Origin: Hyphomicrobiales bacterium
GTDB lineage: Bacteria > Pseudomonadota > Alphaproteobacteria > Rhizobiales > Xanthobacteraceae
DNA: 64,000 nucleotides
Assembly (NCBI GenBank): GCA_003169835.1
Contig: PNAI01000018.1
Location: 82,950-146,949 of the forward strand
Direction: 5' to 3'
In this document: in pieces, positions 8,000 to 15,333 of the stretch
How positions within the stretch are numbered: position 1 is the first letter of the stretch
How the letters are laid out: every line of letters begins with the position of its first letter
Made by a program: the position numbers and the translations under genes
Notes under the pieces: generated by a model
What the model was told of the DNA's origin: nothing
Database searches by the model: none
Seen by the model: the letters and a program-made list of their open reading frames with translations, nothing else

Positions 8000-8324
8000 A
8001 CCAAGTGATGGCCTGATTGTTTAGAGACGCCTTATCAAACAATACGGGTCCGTATTCAACGGTTCACATCGAATAATTGTAGCTCAAATGAGGACCGCTT
8101 TGGGTCAAAAGCGACCGAGGCGCTCAGCATCGATAAGCGACTCCAGTCCATATCATCCAAGAGCGGACATCATTGCTTTCGGGCGCGCATCACACTCGCA
8201 AAAAAGTGAACGCCGAACTTATCCCCGCTCGCTCCCGCGCACTTATCATCCGCGCCGTCCTGTCGGCTTGAGGGCGTCGTCACGAGACGTTGCGAAGGCG
8301 GGACAGGATGCGGCGCCTGCGCGC
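8000..8324. other. Gene-free stretch upstream of the FkbM gene
   Basis: The stretch begins AT-rich and contains a perfect palindrome AATACGG-gt-CCGTATT at 8041-8056 and a 'ctttgggtcaaaagcgacc...gagcggacat' motif at 8098-8170 that resembles the intergenic copies near 1590 and 7100. CCTGTC near 8258 and GACAGG near 8302 can pair. It would contain the promoter of the leftward FkbM gene. No convincing coding frame was seen. Confidence 0.35.
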
Positions 8325-8600
8325 GAAGGTTCGTAACCTTCCGTCCGGAACTCCTTGGGTAACCGTCCGCTCCAACTACGTGGGGCTGCCTTCGATGGCT
8401 GGACGCGGACCGGACGAACGGCGGCGGAAGCCGCTGGGATCAGGCGGGGCAAAGCCCCCCGTCCGGGCCCGGAAGTACGGTCCCAAGGCGCAAAGTCGCC
8501 GCTGCGGTGCGCCGCGAGGCGTCGCGCTCAGCGTCATTGGGCGCGCGCGCCGAAAGGCGTGGACTGATTTCGTAGCGCCTCGCGGCGCTCCGCTCCCTCA
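8325..8600. ncRNA. Hairpin-rich GC-rich segment, possible structured RNA or repeat element
   Basis: The segment is packed with perfect short stems: GAAGGTT-cgt-AACCTTC (8325-8341); a three-way junction closed by CCGGACG (8410-8416) and CGTCCGG (8460-8466) that holds GCGGC-GGAA-GCCGC (8421-8434, a GNRA-type tetraloop) and GGGGC-AAA-GCCCC (8446-8458); then GGCG...CGCC and GCGG...CCGC stems around 8483-8515. The frames across it translate to arginine-, proline- and glycine-rich strings with no recognisable domain. It may be a structured RNA or a dispersed Bradyrhizobiaceae intergenic element. The transcribed strand is unknown, and no known RNA family was recognised. Confidence 0.35.
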
Positions 8601-8732
8601 TGTTTCGAAGGACAAGAGAATACGGGCGCACCCGGCGCCGACGAAAGAATACGGGCGATGACGCTTGGCTGTTTGAGAATTGAATCGAAGATGCGCAACG
8701 CAAACATTGTGGTTTCGGCGCAGCAATCTCTC

Positions 8733-8887
8733 TTCCCTCTCCCCCTGTGGGAGAGGGTGGCGAGCCGGAGCGATAGCGAGGCGAGCCGGGTGAGGGGTAA
8801 TTGCCTCACGAAAGACTATGACCCCTCACCCGCCCTCGCTCGGCTTCGCCTCCGCTCGGGCACCCTCTCCCACAAGGGGAGAGGGAA
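8733..8887. repeat. Long imperfect inverted repeat of the 'ccctctcccc' intergenic element
   Basis: The left arm (8733-8798) and the right arm (8821-8887) are near-complementary over their full 66-67 bases: both ends show TTCCCTCTCCCC / GGGGAGAGGGAA, and the inner ends show GTGAGGGGT / ACCCCTCACC, with a 22-base spacer. Each arm also folds on itself at CCCTCTCCC...GGGAGAGGG. This is the familiar high-copy intergenic element of alphaproteobacteria, here as a head-to-head pair. It lies seven bases beyond the stop of the leftward TRAP gene (8895) and would end its transcript. Confidence 0.7.
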
Positions 8888-8894
8888 ATTGTGC

Positions 8895-9974
8895 TTACCC
8901 GTCCCTAGCCTCCAGCACCGCCCTGAGCGAAATGCGCGACCACGCCGCGGCGCGCTCGCGAAATGCAACGTAAGAATCATGAACCTTGCGCGCGTTGGCG
9001 CTGCGCGTCGCAAGCTCGGCCAGCACGTCTGCGGCCTGTTTGCGCGCGGCCGCGATCAGATCGGCCGGGAACGTGCGCAACTGCACGCCGTTGCGCGTGG
9101 TGAGCGCCGCGAGCGCCTCCACGTTGAGCCGCTCCATCTCGGCGAGCGCGAAGGACGCTTCCGCGGCACAAGCATGCGCGATGATCGACTTGAGCTCCGC
9201 ATCGAGCCCGTCCCATGCTTTGAGCGACACCAGGCATTCGCCGGTGCCATTCGGCTTGTTGAAGCCGGGACCGTAATAGAGCGGCGCGACGCGATAGAGA
9301 CCGAGCGCAATGTCGGAACCCGGCCCGACAAATTCCGCGCCATCGATCACGCCCGATTGCAGGCTCGTGAGAATTTCCGCCGGCGGTGTGGTCTGCGGCG
9401 TCGCACCAAGCCTGCGATAGACTTCCCCACCCAATCCGAGCGAGCGGATTTTCAAGCCCCGCACATCTCCTAAGCCTTTGATTTCACGACGAAACCATCC
9501 GCCCATGCAGACGCCGGTATTGCCGCCCATGAACGGCTTGACGCCAAAGCGCGCGTAGATTTCGTCCCACAGCGCTTGTCCGCCGCCGGCATCGACCCAC
9601 GCAACGTGCTCGTTCGGTGTCAGCCCAAACGGCACCGTTGTATAAAGCGCCGCCGCCGGCTCCTTGCCCTGCCAATAGAATGCCGCCGTGTGCCCCATCT
9701 CCGCGACGTTGCCGCCCACCGCATCGAGCACTTCGAGCGCCGGCACCACTTCACCCGCCGCATGCACCGTGATCTCCAGCCGTCCCCCGGAGAGCGCGCG
9801 GATGCGCTCCGCCACCCGCTCAGCCGACATGCCGGGCCCCGGCAGACGTTTCGGCCACGACGTCACCATGCGCCATCGCCGCGCTTGTGCCGTGACGACT
9901 GCGGGCATCGCGAGCGCCGCCGTTGCCCCCGCCGTCCCAGCCGCGATCAAATTTCGCCGCGATATTTTTTTCAT
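8895..9974 (-). CDS. TRAP transporter solute-binding protein (DctP/TakP type), Tat-exported
   Basis: 359 residues. The N terminus KKISRRNLIAAGTAGATAALAMP is a twin-arginine signal (SRRNLI). The mature part begins WRMVTSWPKRLPGPGMSAERVAERI and carries the family signature around GVIDGAEFVGPGSDIALGLYRVAPLYYGPG, like the alpha-keto-acid binding protein TakP. Such proteins feed a DctQ/DctM membrane pair, which is absent here. A good ribosome site (GGAGA) precedes ATG 9974, and the gene follows thiD by only 45 bases on the same strand, so it seems to be the fourth gene of the TPP-controlled operon. Its ligand is unknown; transport of a thiamine precursor is a guess from position. Confidence 0.85.
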   Translation of the reverse strand: MKKISRRNLIAAGTAGATAALAMPAVVTAQARRWRMVTSWPKRLPGPGMSAERVAERIRALSGGRLEITVHAAGEVVPALEVLDAVGGNVAEMGHTAAFYWQGKEPAAALYTTVPFGLTPNEHVAWVDAGGGQALWDEIYARFGVKPFMGGNTGVCMGGWFRREIKGLGDVRGLKIRSLGLGGEVYRRLGATPQTTPPAEILTSLQSGVIDGAEFVGPGSDIALGLYRVAPLYYGPGFNKPNGTGECLVSLKAWDGLDAELKSIIAHACAAEASFALAEMERLNVEALAALTTRNGVQLRTFPADLIAAARKQAADVLAELATRSANARKVHDSYVAFRERAAAWSRISLRAVLEARDG

Positions 9975-10019
9975 CGTTCGTCTCCGGATTGCGCGATGCT
10001 CGCGCGAAATTGTGCGCGC

Positions 10020-10817
10020 TCACCACCACTGATGAAAATGATGTACGGGTCCGTGTCCTTGTCCGACCGCGAGCCGGTCGGCCGCACCGATGGCCGCCGT
10101 AACATAAGCTTTTGCCGTCCGCACGGCGTCGGCAAGTGCGCGACCTTTCGCCAGCTCTGCCGCAATCGCCGACGACAATGTGCAGCCCGTGCCATGGGTA
10201 TTGCGCGTTGCAATGCGCGCAACCGCGAGACGGACCACGCCATTCTTGTCGGCAAGCAGATCGACGCTCTCCGCCCCGCTGCCGTGGCCGCCTTTGATGA
10301 GCACCGCCGCGGCACCCAGCGCGAGCAGACGCTGTGCTTGCGCACGCATTTCGTCCTCGTCTTTCGCGAGCGGCGCATCGAGCAGCGCTGCAGCCTCCGG
10401 CAAATTCGGCGTGATCACCCGCGCGCGCGGAATAAGCAGCCGGCGAAGTGCATCGACCGCCTCCCGCGCAAGCAGCCGATCGCCCGAGGTCGCGACCATC
10501 ACTGGATCAAGCACCACATTCTTCATGCGATGGCGCTCAATCCCACCCGCCACCGCATCGATGGTCGCGGTGCGCGACAGCATGCCGATCTTCACCGCAT
10601 GGACGTCGAAATCGGAAAACACCGCATCGATCTGCGCCGTGACGAATTCCGGCGGCACGTCGTGGATCGCCCGCACGCCCCGGGTATTCTGCGCGGTGAG
10701 CGCGGTGATGACCGAGGCGCCGTAGACGCCAAGTGCTGAGAACGTTTTCAGATCTGCCTGAATCCCGGCCCCGCCTCCGGAGTCCGAACCCGCGATGGTG
10801 GCCGCGATGGCGCTCAT
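10020..10817 (-). CDS. thiD: Hydroxymethylpyrimidine/phosphomethylpyrimidine kinase ThiD
   Basis: 265 residues of the ribokinase fold. It starts AATIAGSDSGGGAGIQADLKT, the classic ThiD substrate loop, and contains LDPVMVATSGDRLL and the anion-hole region NTHGTGCTLSSAIAAELAKG near the C terminus. It phosphorylates HMP twice to HMP-PP, the pyrimidine partner for thiamine phosphate synthase. Its ATG (10815-10817) overlaps the end of thiE, which indicates translational coupling in the thiM-thiE-thiD order. Cytoplasmic. Confidence 0.93.
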   Translation of the reverse strand: MSAIAATIAGSDSGGGAGIQADLKTFSALGVYGASVITALTAQNTRGVRAIHDVPPEFVTAQIDAVFSDFDVHAVKIGMLSRTATIDAVAGGIERHRMKNVVLDPVMVATSGDRLLAREAVDALRRLLIPRARVITPNLPEAAALLDAPLAKDEDEMRAQAQRLLALGAAAVLIKGGHGSGAESVDLLADKNGVVRLAVARIATRNTHGTGCTLSSAIAAELAKGRALADAVRTAKAYVTAAIGAADRLAVGQGHGPVHHFHQWW

Positions 10818-11470
10818 GCGCGGCTCCGCTTGACAAGCGCGGCATCGACAATTTTACGCATACCGCGCGCAGCCGCCTGCGGATCGGGCGCAAGCGACAG
10901 CGCCGAGATCACAGAAATCCCGTCAGCGCCCGCGGCGATCACCTCGGCCGCATTACTCGCGTTGATGCCGGCAATGCCACACGTGGGAAATCCCGGCGAC
11001 CGGCGATGAAGCTCTTCGACGATGCGCTTTAGTCCCGCCGGCCCGATCGGCTTCGAAGTATTTTGCTTCGAGGTCGTGCCATACACACCGCCAATGCCAG
11101 CATAGTCGATGAGATCAAGCGGCGCGGCCGCAGCTTGCGCCGCGGTCTTGATCGACAGCCCGATAATCGCGCCGGGTCCGAGCAACCGCCGCACGTCCTC
11201 CGCAGCCATGTCCTGCTGTCCGACATGCACGCCGTCGCAACCCGCAGCGAGTGCGACGTCCACGCGGTCGTTGATCAGCAGTGGCACGGCCCCGAGCGCC
11301 GCCTTGATCGCGCGCGCACGAGTGATCATAACGCGCGTTTCGCTCAGCTTGTCGCGCAATTGCACCAGCATCGCCCCGCCGGCCGCGAGCCGCCGCGCCA
11401 GGTCAGCAAGGTCGTGCCCACCGGACGTTTCCGGATCGACGATGGCATAGAGGCGAAGGTCGACACGCAT
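10814..11470 (-). CDS. thiE: Thiamine phosphate synthase ThiE
   Basis: 218 residues, a TIM-barrel enzyme that joins HMP-PP and hydroxyethylthiazole phosphate. Seen motifs: RLYAIVDPETS at the start, MLVQLRDK, LLINDRVDVALAAGCDGVHVGQQDM, DYAGIGGVYGTTSK and CGIAGINASNAAEVIAAGADGISVISAL. I choose ATG 11470 because it makes an ATGA overlap with the thiM stop and begins right before the first beta strand; 32 further upstream codons are only antisense to thiM's end. It is coupled to thiD by a four-base overlap at its 3' end. Confidence 0.93.
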   Translation of the reverse strand: MRVDLRLYAIVDPETSGGHDLADLARRLAAGGAMLVQLRDKLSETRVMITRARAIKAALGAVPLLINDRVDVALAAGCDGVHVGQQDMAAEDVRRLLGPGAIIGLSIKTAAQAAAAPLDLIDYAGIGGVYGTTSKQNTSKPIGPAGLKRIVEELHRRSPGFPTCGIAGINASNAAEVIAAGADGISVISALSLAPDPQAAARGMRKIVDAALVKRSRA

Positions 11471-12240
11471 CAGCTCACCTTCGCATGCGCAACCAGCATG
11501 TCGCGATCGAGCGCATAGAGCACATCCAGAATCTCCACCGCAAAACTGCCGGGTCCCCGCGCGCACTTGGCGGCGAGTTCACCCGCAACTCCCATGATCA
11601 GCAACGCGGCCGCGCTCGCGCACCACACATCGCGTTCGACCGCCAGGCAAGCTGCCACCAGCGCCGATGCCGCACAACCGAGCGCCGTCACCTTCGACAT
11701 CAGCGGATCGCCGTTGGCGGTCGTCACAAGTCGCGCGCCATCGGCGACCAGATCGGTCGCGCCGGTAAGTCCAACGACAGTTCGCTGGTCGCGCGCATAT
11801 GCGGCAACCGCCCCGCTTTCGGCGCCGACTCCAGCAAGCTCGAAAAACTCATTGCGATTGAGGCGTATCGCCGTCGGCTGGCGCGCCACCAGTCCCTTGG
11901 CGAAAGCCGCACGCACCGGTGAGCGATCGACGAAAACCGGATCGAGCACCCACGGCAGGTTCAGTTCCACCGCCGCCTCGATGGCGACGTCGCTCGCCTT
12001 CCCGCGCTCGCCATCGAAGGTACCGAGATTGACCAGCAGCGCCCCCGCGCGCTTCATGAACACGCCGATCTCTTCCGGCGCGATCGTCATCGACGGCACC
12101 GCGCCGACCGCGAGCAGCGTGTTGGCGGTGAGCGTCTGTGCCACCGAATTGGTGATGCAATGCACGCGCGGGCTTTGCGCGCGCAGGCGCGCAAGTACAT
12201 CGGCGGCGATGATGGGCAGTTCTTTGGCCGGCGCCTGCAT
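11470..12240 (-). CDS. thiM: Hydroxyethylthiazole kinase ThiM
   Basis: 256 residues from ATG 12240. It shows the ThiM pattern VHCITNSVAQTLTANTLLAVGA, APEEIGVFMKRAGALLVNLGT, PWVLDPVFVDRS, IRLNRNEFFELAG and ALGCAASALVAACLA. It phosphorylates the thiazole alcohol, a salvage step, so the operon recycles thiamine parts rather than making the thiazole. A second in-frame ATG at 12258 lies inside the TPP riboswitch and is rejected; the 12240 start has GGAGGG four bases upstream. First gene of thiM-thiE-thiD. Confidence 0.93.
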   Translation of the reverse strand: MQAPAKELPIIAADVLARLRAQSPRVHCITNSVAQTLTANTLLAVGAVPSMTIAPEEIGVFMKRAGALLVNLGTFDGERGKASDVAIEAAVELNLPWVLDPVFVDRSPVRAAFAKGLVARQPTAIRLNRNEFFELAGVGAESGAVAAYARDQRTVVGLTGATDLVADGARLVTTANGDPLMSKVTALGCAASALVAACLAVERDVWCASAAALLIMGVAGELAAKCARGPGSFAVEILDVLYALDRDMLVAHAKVS

Positions 12241-12332
12241 CTCTCCCTCCGCCGGCATGATCCGGATCAGGTTCCACGGGTTGGCTTTCGCCTCTCAGCC
12301 CAGCAGCGCATCCGCCGGGCACCCCTTGAGAT
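12239..12332 (-). promoter_or_regulatory. TPP riboswitch (THI element) in front of thiM
   Basis: Read leftward the segment carries GGGGTGCCC, then GGGCTGAGAGG, ACCCGTGGAACCTGATCCGG and ATCATGCCGGCGGAGGGA, which are the conserved pyrimidine- and pyrophosphate-binding parts of the thiamine pyrophosphate riboswitch. ATCTC at 12332-12328 can pair with GAGAT at 12243-12239, extending P1 into the ribosome site and the first two bases of the thiM start codon. That layout means TPP binding should block translation start. No intrinsic terminator lies between aptamer and gene. Confidence 0.9.
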
Positions 12333-12420
12333 TGCGGAAAGGAAACTAGGAGCAACCGCGTGTGGAGGCAAGAGGCAGCAGGACCTTGTTCACCAAGCCG
12401 GAAAGCCCGGAAAACACCCC

Positions 12421-12448
12421 TTGACGGCGGTCCACTCTTGTCTGATAA
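12421..12448 (+). promoter_or_regulatory. Candidate promoter of the GbsR-like gene
   Basis: TTGACG at 12421-12426 and GATAAT at 12443-12448 are spaced 16 bases apart. Transcription would start at about 12455, next to the ATG at 12456, so the message would be leaderless; no purine-rich ribosome site precedes the ATG. The -10 box lies inside the palindrome at 12441-12472. Confidence 0.5.
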
Positions 12449-12472
12449 TTCTGTTATGACAGAAATATCAGA
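12441..12472. promoter_or_regulatory. 32-bp palindromic operator over promoter and start codon
   Basis: TCTGATAATTCTGT (12441-12454) and ACAGAAATATCAGA (12459-12472) are inverted copies with one mismatch in 14, around the spacer TATG that contains the ATG of the regulator gene. It covers the -10 box, the likely start of transcription and the first six codons. The size suits a dimeric winged-helix regulator, so autoregulation by the GbsR/MarR-like protein encoded here is likely. Confidence 0.6.
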
Positions 12473-13016
12473 TATCACAAAACCCCTTTCGTCTGCGGCC
12501 GAGCGCTTCATCCTCCACTGGGGTGACATGGGCAACCAGTGGGGCGTGAACCGGTCGGTCAGCCAGATCCAGGCGGTACTCTATCTCTCGGATCGAGCAC
12601 TGACAGCGGAAGAAATTGCCGAGCGGCTTGGAATGGCCCGCTCCAATGTTTCCAACTCTATTCGGGAATTGTTGACGTGGAACTTGATCCGGCGCGTGCC
12701 GATCAAAGGCGACCGGCGCGATCATTACGAAGCCGAGACCGACATTTGGGAAATCTTCCTGCGAATTGCCGCAGGTCGCAAGGAACGCGAAATCGATCCA
12801 GCCATCTCTGTGCTCAAGAGCTGCATGTCTGACGTCGAGAACGATCCAACCGTAAGCCGGGTCGCGGCGGCGCGTCTCAAGGAAATGTACGCATTCGTCC
12901 AGATGCTGGATTCCTGGTACGGCCAAATGCTGTCCATTCCGAAATCCAAACTCGCAGCCGTCGTGCGATTGGGCACCAAGATTTTCCGTTTCTTGCCGTC
13001 AGGAAAGAAAAAATAG
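12456..13016 (+). CDS. GbsR/MarR-type transcriptional regulator
   Basis: 186 residues. A winged helix occupies roughly residues 30-95: QAVLYLSDRALTAEEIAERLGMARSNVSNSIRELLTWNLI then VPIKGDRRDHYEAETDIWEIF, which is the GbsR pattern (helix-turn-helix plus 'GDRRxHY' wing). The C-terminal helical part would form the dimer. GbsR relatives sense small ligands such as choline or act as repressors. It is the first gene of a rightward operon with the DUF4166 gene (25 bases on) and the membrane-SDR gene, and a near-perfect palindrome overlaps its own start, so it likely represses itself and the operon. Confidence 0.8.
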   Translation: MTEISDITKPLSSAAERFILHWGDMGNQWGVNRSVSQIQAVLYLSDRALTAEEIAERLGMARSNVSNSIRELLTWNLIRRVPIKGDRRDHYEAETDIWEIFLRIAAGRKEREIDPAISVLKSCMSDVENDPTVSRVAAARLKEMYAFVQMLDSWYGQMLSIPKSKLAAVVRLGTKIFRFLPSGKKK

Positions 13017-13041
13017 GGGCGCCAAGTGCGCAGATGCGATT

Positions 13042-13719
13042 ATGAAAACAAATATCGCCTTGCGCGCAGATTACGAGGACCGGCCAAAGCCCGGCGCCGA
13101 AATTGTCCCTGCAGTTGATGTTCGCTTTCGTGCCCTGCTACCTGATGGCGATTGGGCAAAGCTGCCACCCGCGATCCAACGCCGTTTTTCCAAGCGCCTC
13201 GCCAATGGAGCAACGTCGGTTTACGTCGGCGAAGTGCGCGAAATGCGCGTGAGCAGACTCGGATGGCTCCTCACGCAGGTGTTACGCCTGATCGGAGGCC
13301 CTTTGCCGGTTTCGATATCCGCGCACGCCCCCAGCATCGTTACTGTCACTGAGGACATTGCAACCGGCGGCCAGATCTGGACACGGCTCTACGTTCGCAG
13401 CAACGGCTTCCCGCAGGTGATCCACTCCTCGAAGCGGTTCGCCGGCCCAACCGGACTCGAGGAATATATCGGCTTTGGTATCGGCATGGGGCTCACCATC
13501 AATGTGGTGAACGCCGTGCTGGTATTCCGCAGCGCGAACTATTTTGTCCAACTCGGCAAGTGGCGCATTCCCCTACCTTCCTGGGTCACGCCCGGCATGA
13601 TCACGGTGGGCCACGAGGAACTCGGGAATAATCGTTTTCTGTTCACACTCGAAGTCGTTCATCCGCGTTTTGGCTTGCTCGTTCGTCAGTCGGCCGCGTT
13701 CCGGGAGTCGCACCAATGA
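13042..13719 (+). CDS. DUF4166 domain protein
   Basis: 225 residues. Features that match DUF4166: early RFRALLPDGDWAKLPPAIQRRFS, GGPLPVSISAHAPSIVTV, then GGQIWTRLYVRSNGFPQVIHSSKRF, a mid glycine-rich segment GLEEYIGFGIGMGLTINVVN, and a late FTLEVVHPRFGLLVRQSAAF. There is no signal peptide and no clear catalytic motif. DUF4166 domains are also found fused to dehydrogenase-type domains, in keeping with the NAD-dependent partner encoded next door. The stop overlaps the ATG of the next gene (ATGA, 13716-13719), so the two proteins are probably made in fixed ratio. Function unknown. Confidence 0.75.
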   Translation: MKTNIALRADYEDRPKPGAEIVPAVDVRFRALLPDGDWAKLPPAIQRRFSKRLANGATSVYVGEVREMRVSRLGWLLTQVLRLIGGPLPVSISAHAPSIVTVTEDIATGGQIWTRLYVRSNGFPQVIHSSKRFAGPTGLEEYIGFGIGMGLTINVVNAVLVFRSANYFVQLGKWRIPLPSWVTPGMITVGHEELGNNRFLFTLEVVHPRFGLLVRQSAAFRESHQ

Positions 13720-15233
13720 CATCGCACCTTTTGCTCAGCCTGATCGCCATGCAGATTTCCATGGCGGCGTTCGACACCATCTATCACCACGAAATGACCG
13801 AGCACCTGGCCTGGCGCGCATCGCAGAAACACGAACTCGCGCTGCATGCGGCGCGCAGCCTGCTCTACGCTCTGCTGTTCGTCACTTTGGGCTTCACAGA
13901 ACTGCACGGATTTTGGGCTATGCTCGTAATCACCGTGCTTGCGATTGAAGTCGTCATCACGCTTTCTGATTTTGTCGAGGAGGATTTGAGTCGCAAACTG
14001 CCGGCAACCGAACGCGTTCTGCATACGTTGCTTGCGGTGAATTATGGCGCGATCCTCGTTCTACTCGTGCCGGTTCTCATCGAATGGACCAAACAGAAGA
14101 CCGCCATCATTCCTGTCTTCTACGGACCGGTAAGTGTGCTCGCCGTGCTCTCAGCAGCAGGAGCGGTCACATTCGGGCTGCGTGAGTTCTTCGCCGCGCG
14201 CCGTGCAGCATGGCTAAATCACGGCTGTGTAGACACCCTTGTCGACGAAATCGCCGAACGCAGCACCGTCCTTGTGACCGGAGCCACAGGCCTTATCGGC
14301 ACGCGGTTGGTCGAAGCGCTCACTGCCGCGGGTCACGACGTAATCGTGTTGACGCGTGACCCGGCGAAGGCCGCTGCGCTCCGCCCTCCGTTTCAGCTTG
14401 TGACAAGCCTAGATCAAATCTCGAACGATGCCCGGATCGACATCATCGTCAACCTCGCAGGCGAGCCGATCGCGAATGGATTGTGGACGAAGAAAAAGCG
14501 CCGCCGCATCCTGGAATCGCGTCTGCGCATGACCGAGGGCATCGTCCGCTTGATTCATTGGCTTGATCGGCCTCCATCGCTGTTGATCAGTGCGTCCGCT
14601 ATTGGTTTCTACGGCGCGCACGGCGACGAGATGCTGACGGAATCGTCCGAAGCCGCGCCCTCCTTCGGCTACGACGTTTGCAGCGCCTGGGAACAAGCCG
14701 CGACAGCGGCGGAACAATACGGCACGCGAGTCGTGCGTCTGCGAATCGGTCTCGTGCTAAGCACCGATGGCGGCATGCTCGGCCAGATGCTCCCGTCCTA
14801 CGAATATGCGCTCGGCGCCCGGTTTGGTTCGGGCGAGCAATGGATGGCGTGGATCGAACGCGACGATTTGATCCGCATGATCGCTCATATCATCGCACAC
14901 CCGGAGATATCCGGCCCGGTCAATGCGACCGCACCTGAACCCGTACGAAATTCGGCGTTTGCCAGTGAACTCGGCCGGGCTCTCGGCCGTCCGGCCTTCC
15001 TGCGAATTCCCGCGATGTTGCTTCACCACTTGGCGGGCAGTATGGCGGATGAACTCTTGCTGACCGGACGCAGGGTGATCCCCGCAAAAATGCAGGCAGT
15101 AGGCTTCAAATTCCGCCACACCACACTGCGAGACGCCCTGTCAGCAATTCTCACAAATAAACCCAGGGACGCCATTGCGGCGCGTCTAACAAATCAACCG
15201 ATGACTAGCGCCATGAGCGGACGCCAAGGTTAG
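13716..15233 (+). CDS. Membrane domain fused to a TIGR01777-type NAD-dependent epimerase
   Basis: 505 residues. Residues 1 to about 165 form four predicted membrane helices rich in buried-looking charged residues: H24, H25, E26, E29, H30, H39, E40, H44, then E78, D85, E88, E89, D90, E99 and H103. After residue 183 comes an SDR-type Rossmann domain, STVLVTGATGLIGTRLVEAL, with IIVNLAGEPI, SASAIGFYGAHGDE and AWIERDDLIRMIAHII, which is the TIGR01777 'sugar epimerase' pattern, ending in a DUF1731-like segment. Family members are mostly uncharacterised. The membrane part looks like a metal- or cofactor-binding domain, but I do not recognise it. Last gene of the GbsR operon. Confidence 0.75.
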   Translation: MTSHLLLSLIAMQISMAAFDTIYHHEMTEHLAWRASQKHELALHAARSLLYALLFVTLGFTELHGFWAMLVITVLAIEVVITLSDFVEEDLSRKLPATERVLHTLLAVNYGAILVLLVPVLIEWTKQKTAIIPVFYGPVSVLAVLSAAGAVTFGLREFFAARRAAWLNHGCVDTLVDEIAERSTVLVTGATGLIGTRLVEALTAAGHDVIVLTRDPAKAAALRPPFQLVTSLDQISNDARIDIIVNLAGEPIANGLWTKKKRRRILESRLRMTEGIVRLIHWLDRPPSLLISASAIGFYGAHGDEMLTESSEAAPSFGYDVCSAWEQAATAAEQYGTRVVRLRIGLVLSTDGGMLGQMLPSYEYALGARFGSGEQWMAWIERDDLIRMIAHIIAHPEISGPVNATAPEPVRNSAFASELGRALGRPAFLRIPAMLLHHLAGSMADELLLTGRRVIPAKMQAVGFKFRHTTLRDALSAILTNKPRDAIAARLTNQPMTSAMSGRQG

Positions 15234-15333
15234 CCGTCACGTACACCCTGTGATCCACGACGCGTAAGCCGCTTGTCAGCCAAGCGTGTTTTTGCTGGAT
15301 TGCGCGAGCCGTTCCAGGCGGCCGGAGGCTTAC

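Noticed and set aside
8041-8056. AATACGG-gt-CCGTATT as an operator of the FkbM gene
   Set aside because: A two-base loop and distance of 42 bases from the start fit a simple palindrome in repeat-rich DNA; no regulator or second copy supports an operator.
8290-8661. A 123-codon rightward frame in the hairpin-rich region as a gene
   Set aside because: Translation is strongly Arg/Pro/Gly-rich and the DNA is dominated by perfect hairpins; a noncoding element explains it better.
9576-10739. A 387-codon rightward frame opposite the TRAP and thiD genes
   Set aside because: Antisense to two complete genes; composition is that of a shadow frame.
12241-12258. ATG at 12258 as thiM start
   Set aside because: It lies inside the conserved 3' part of the TPP riboswitch; ATG 12240 has the ribosome site.
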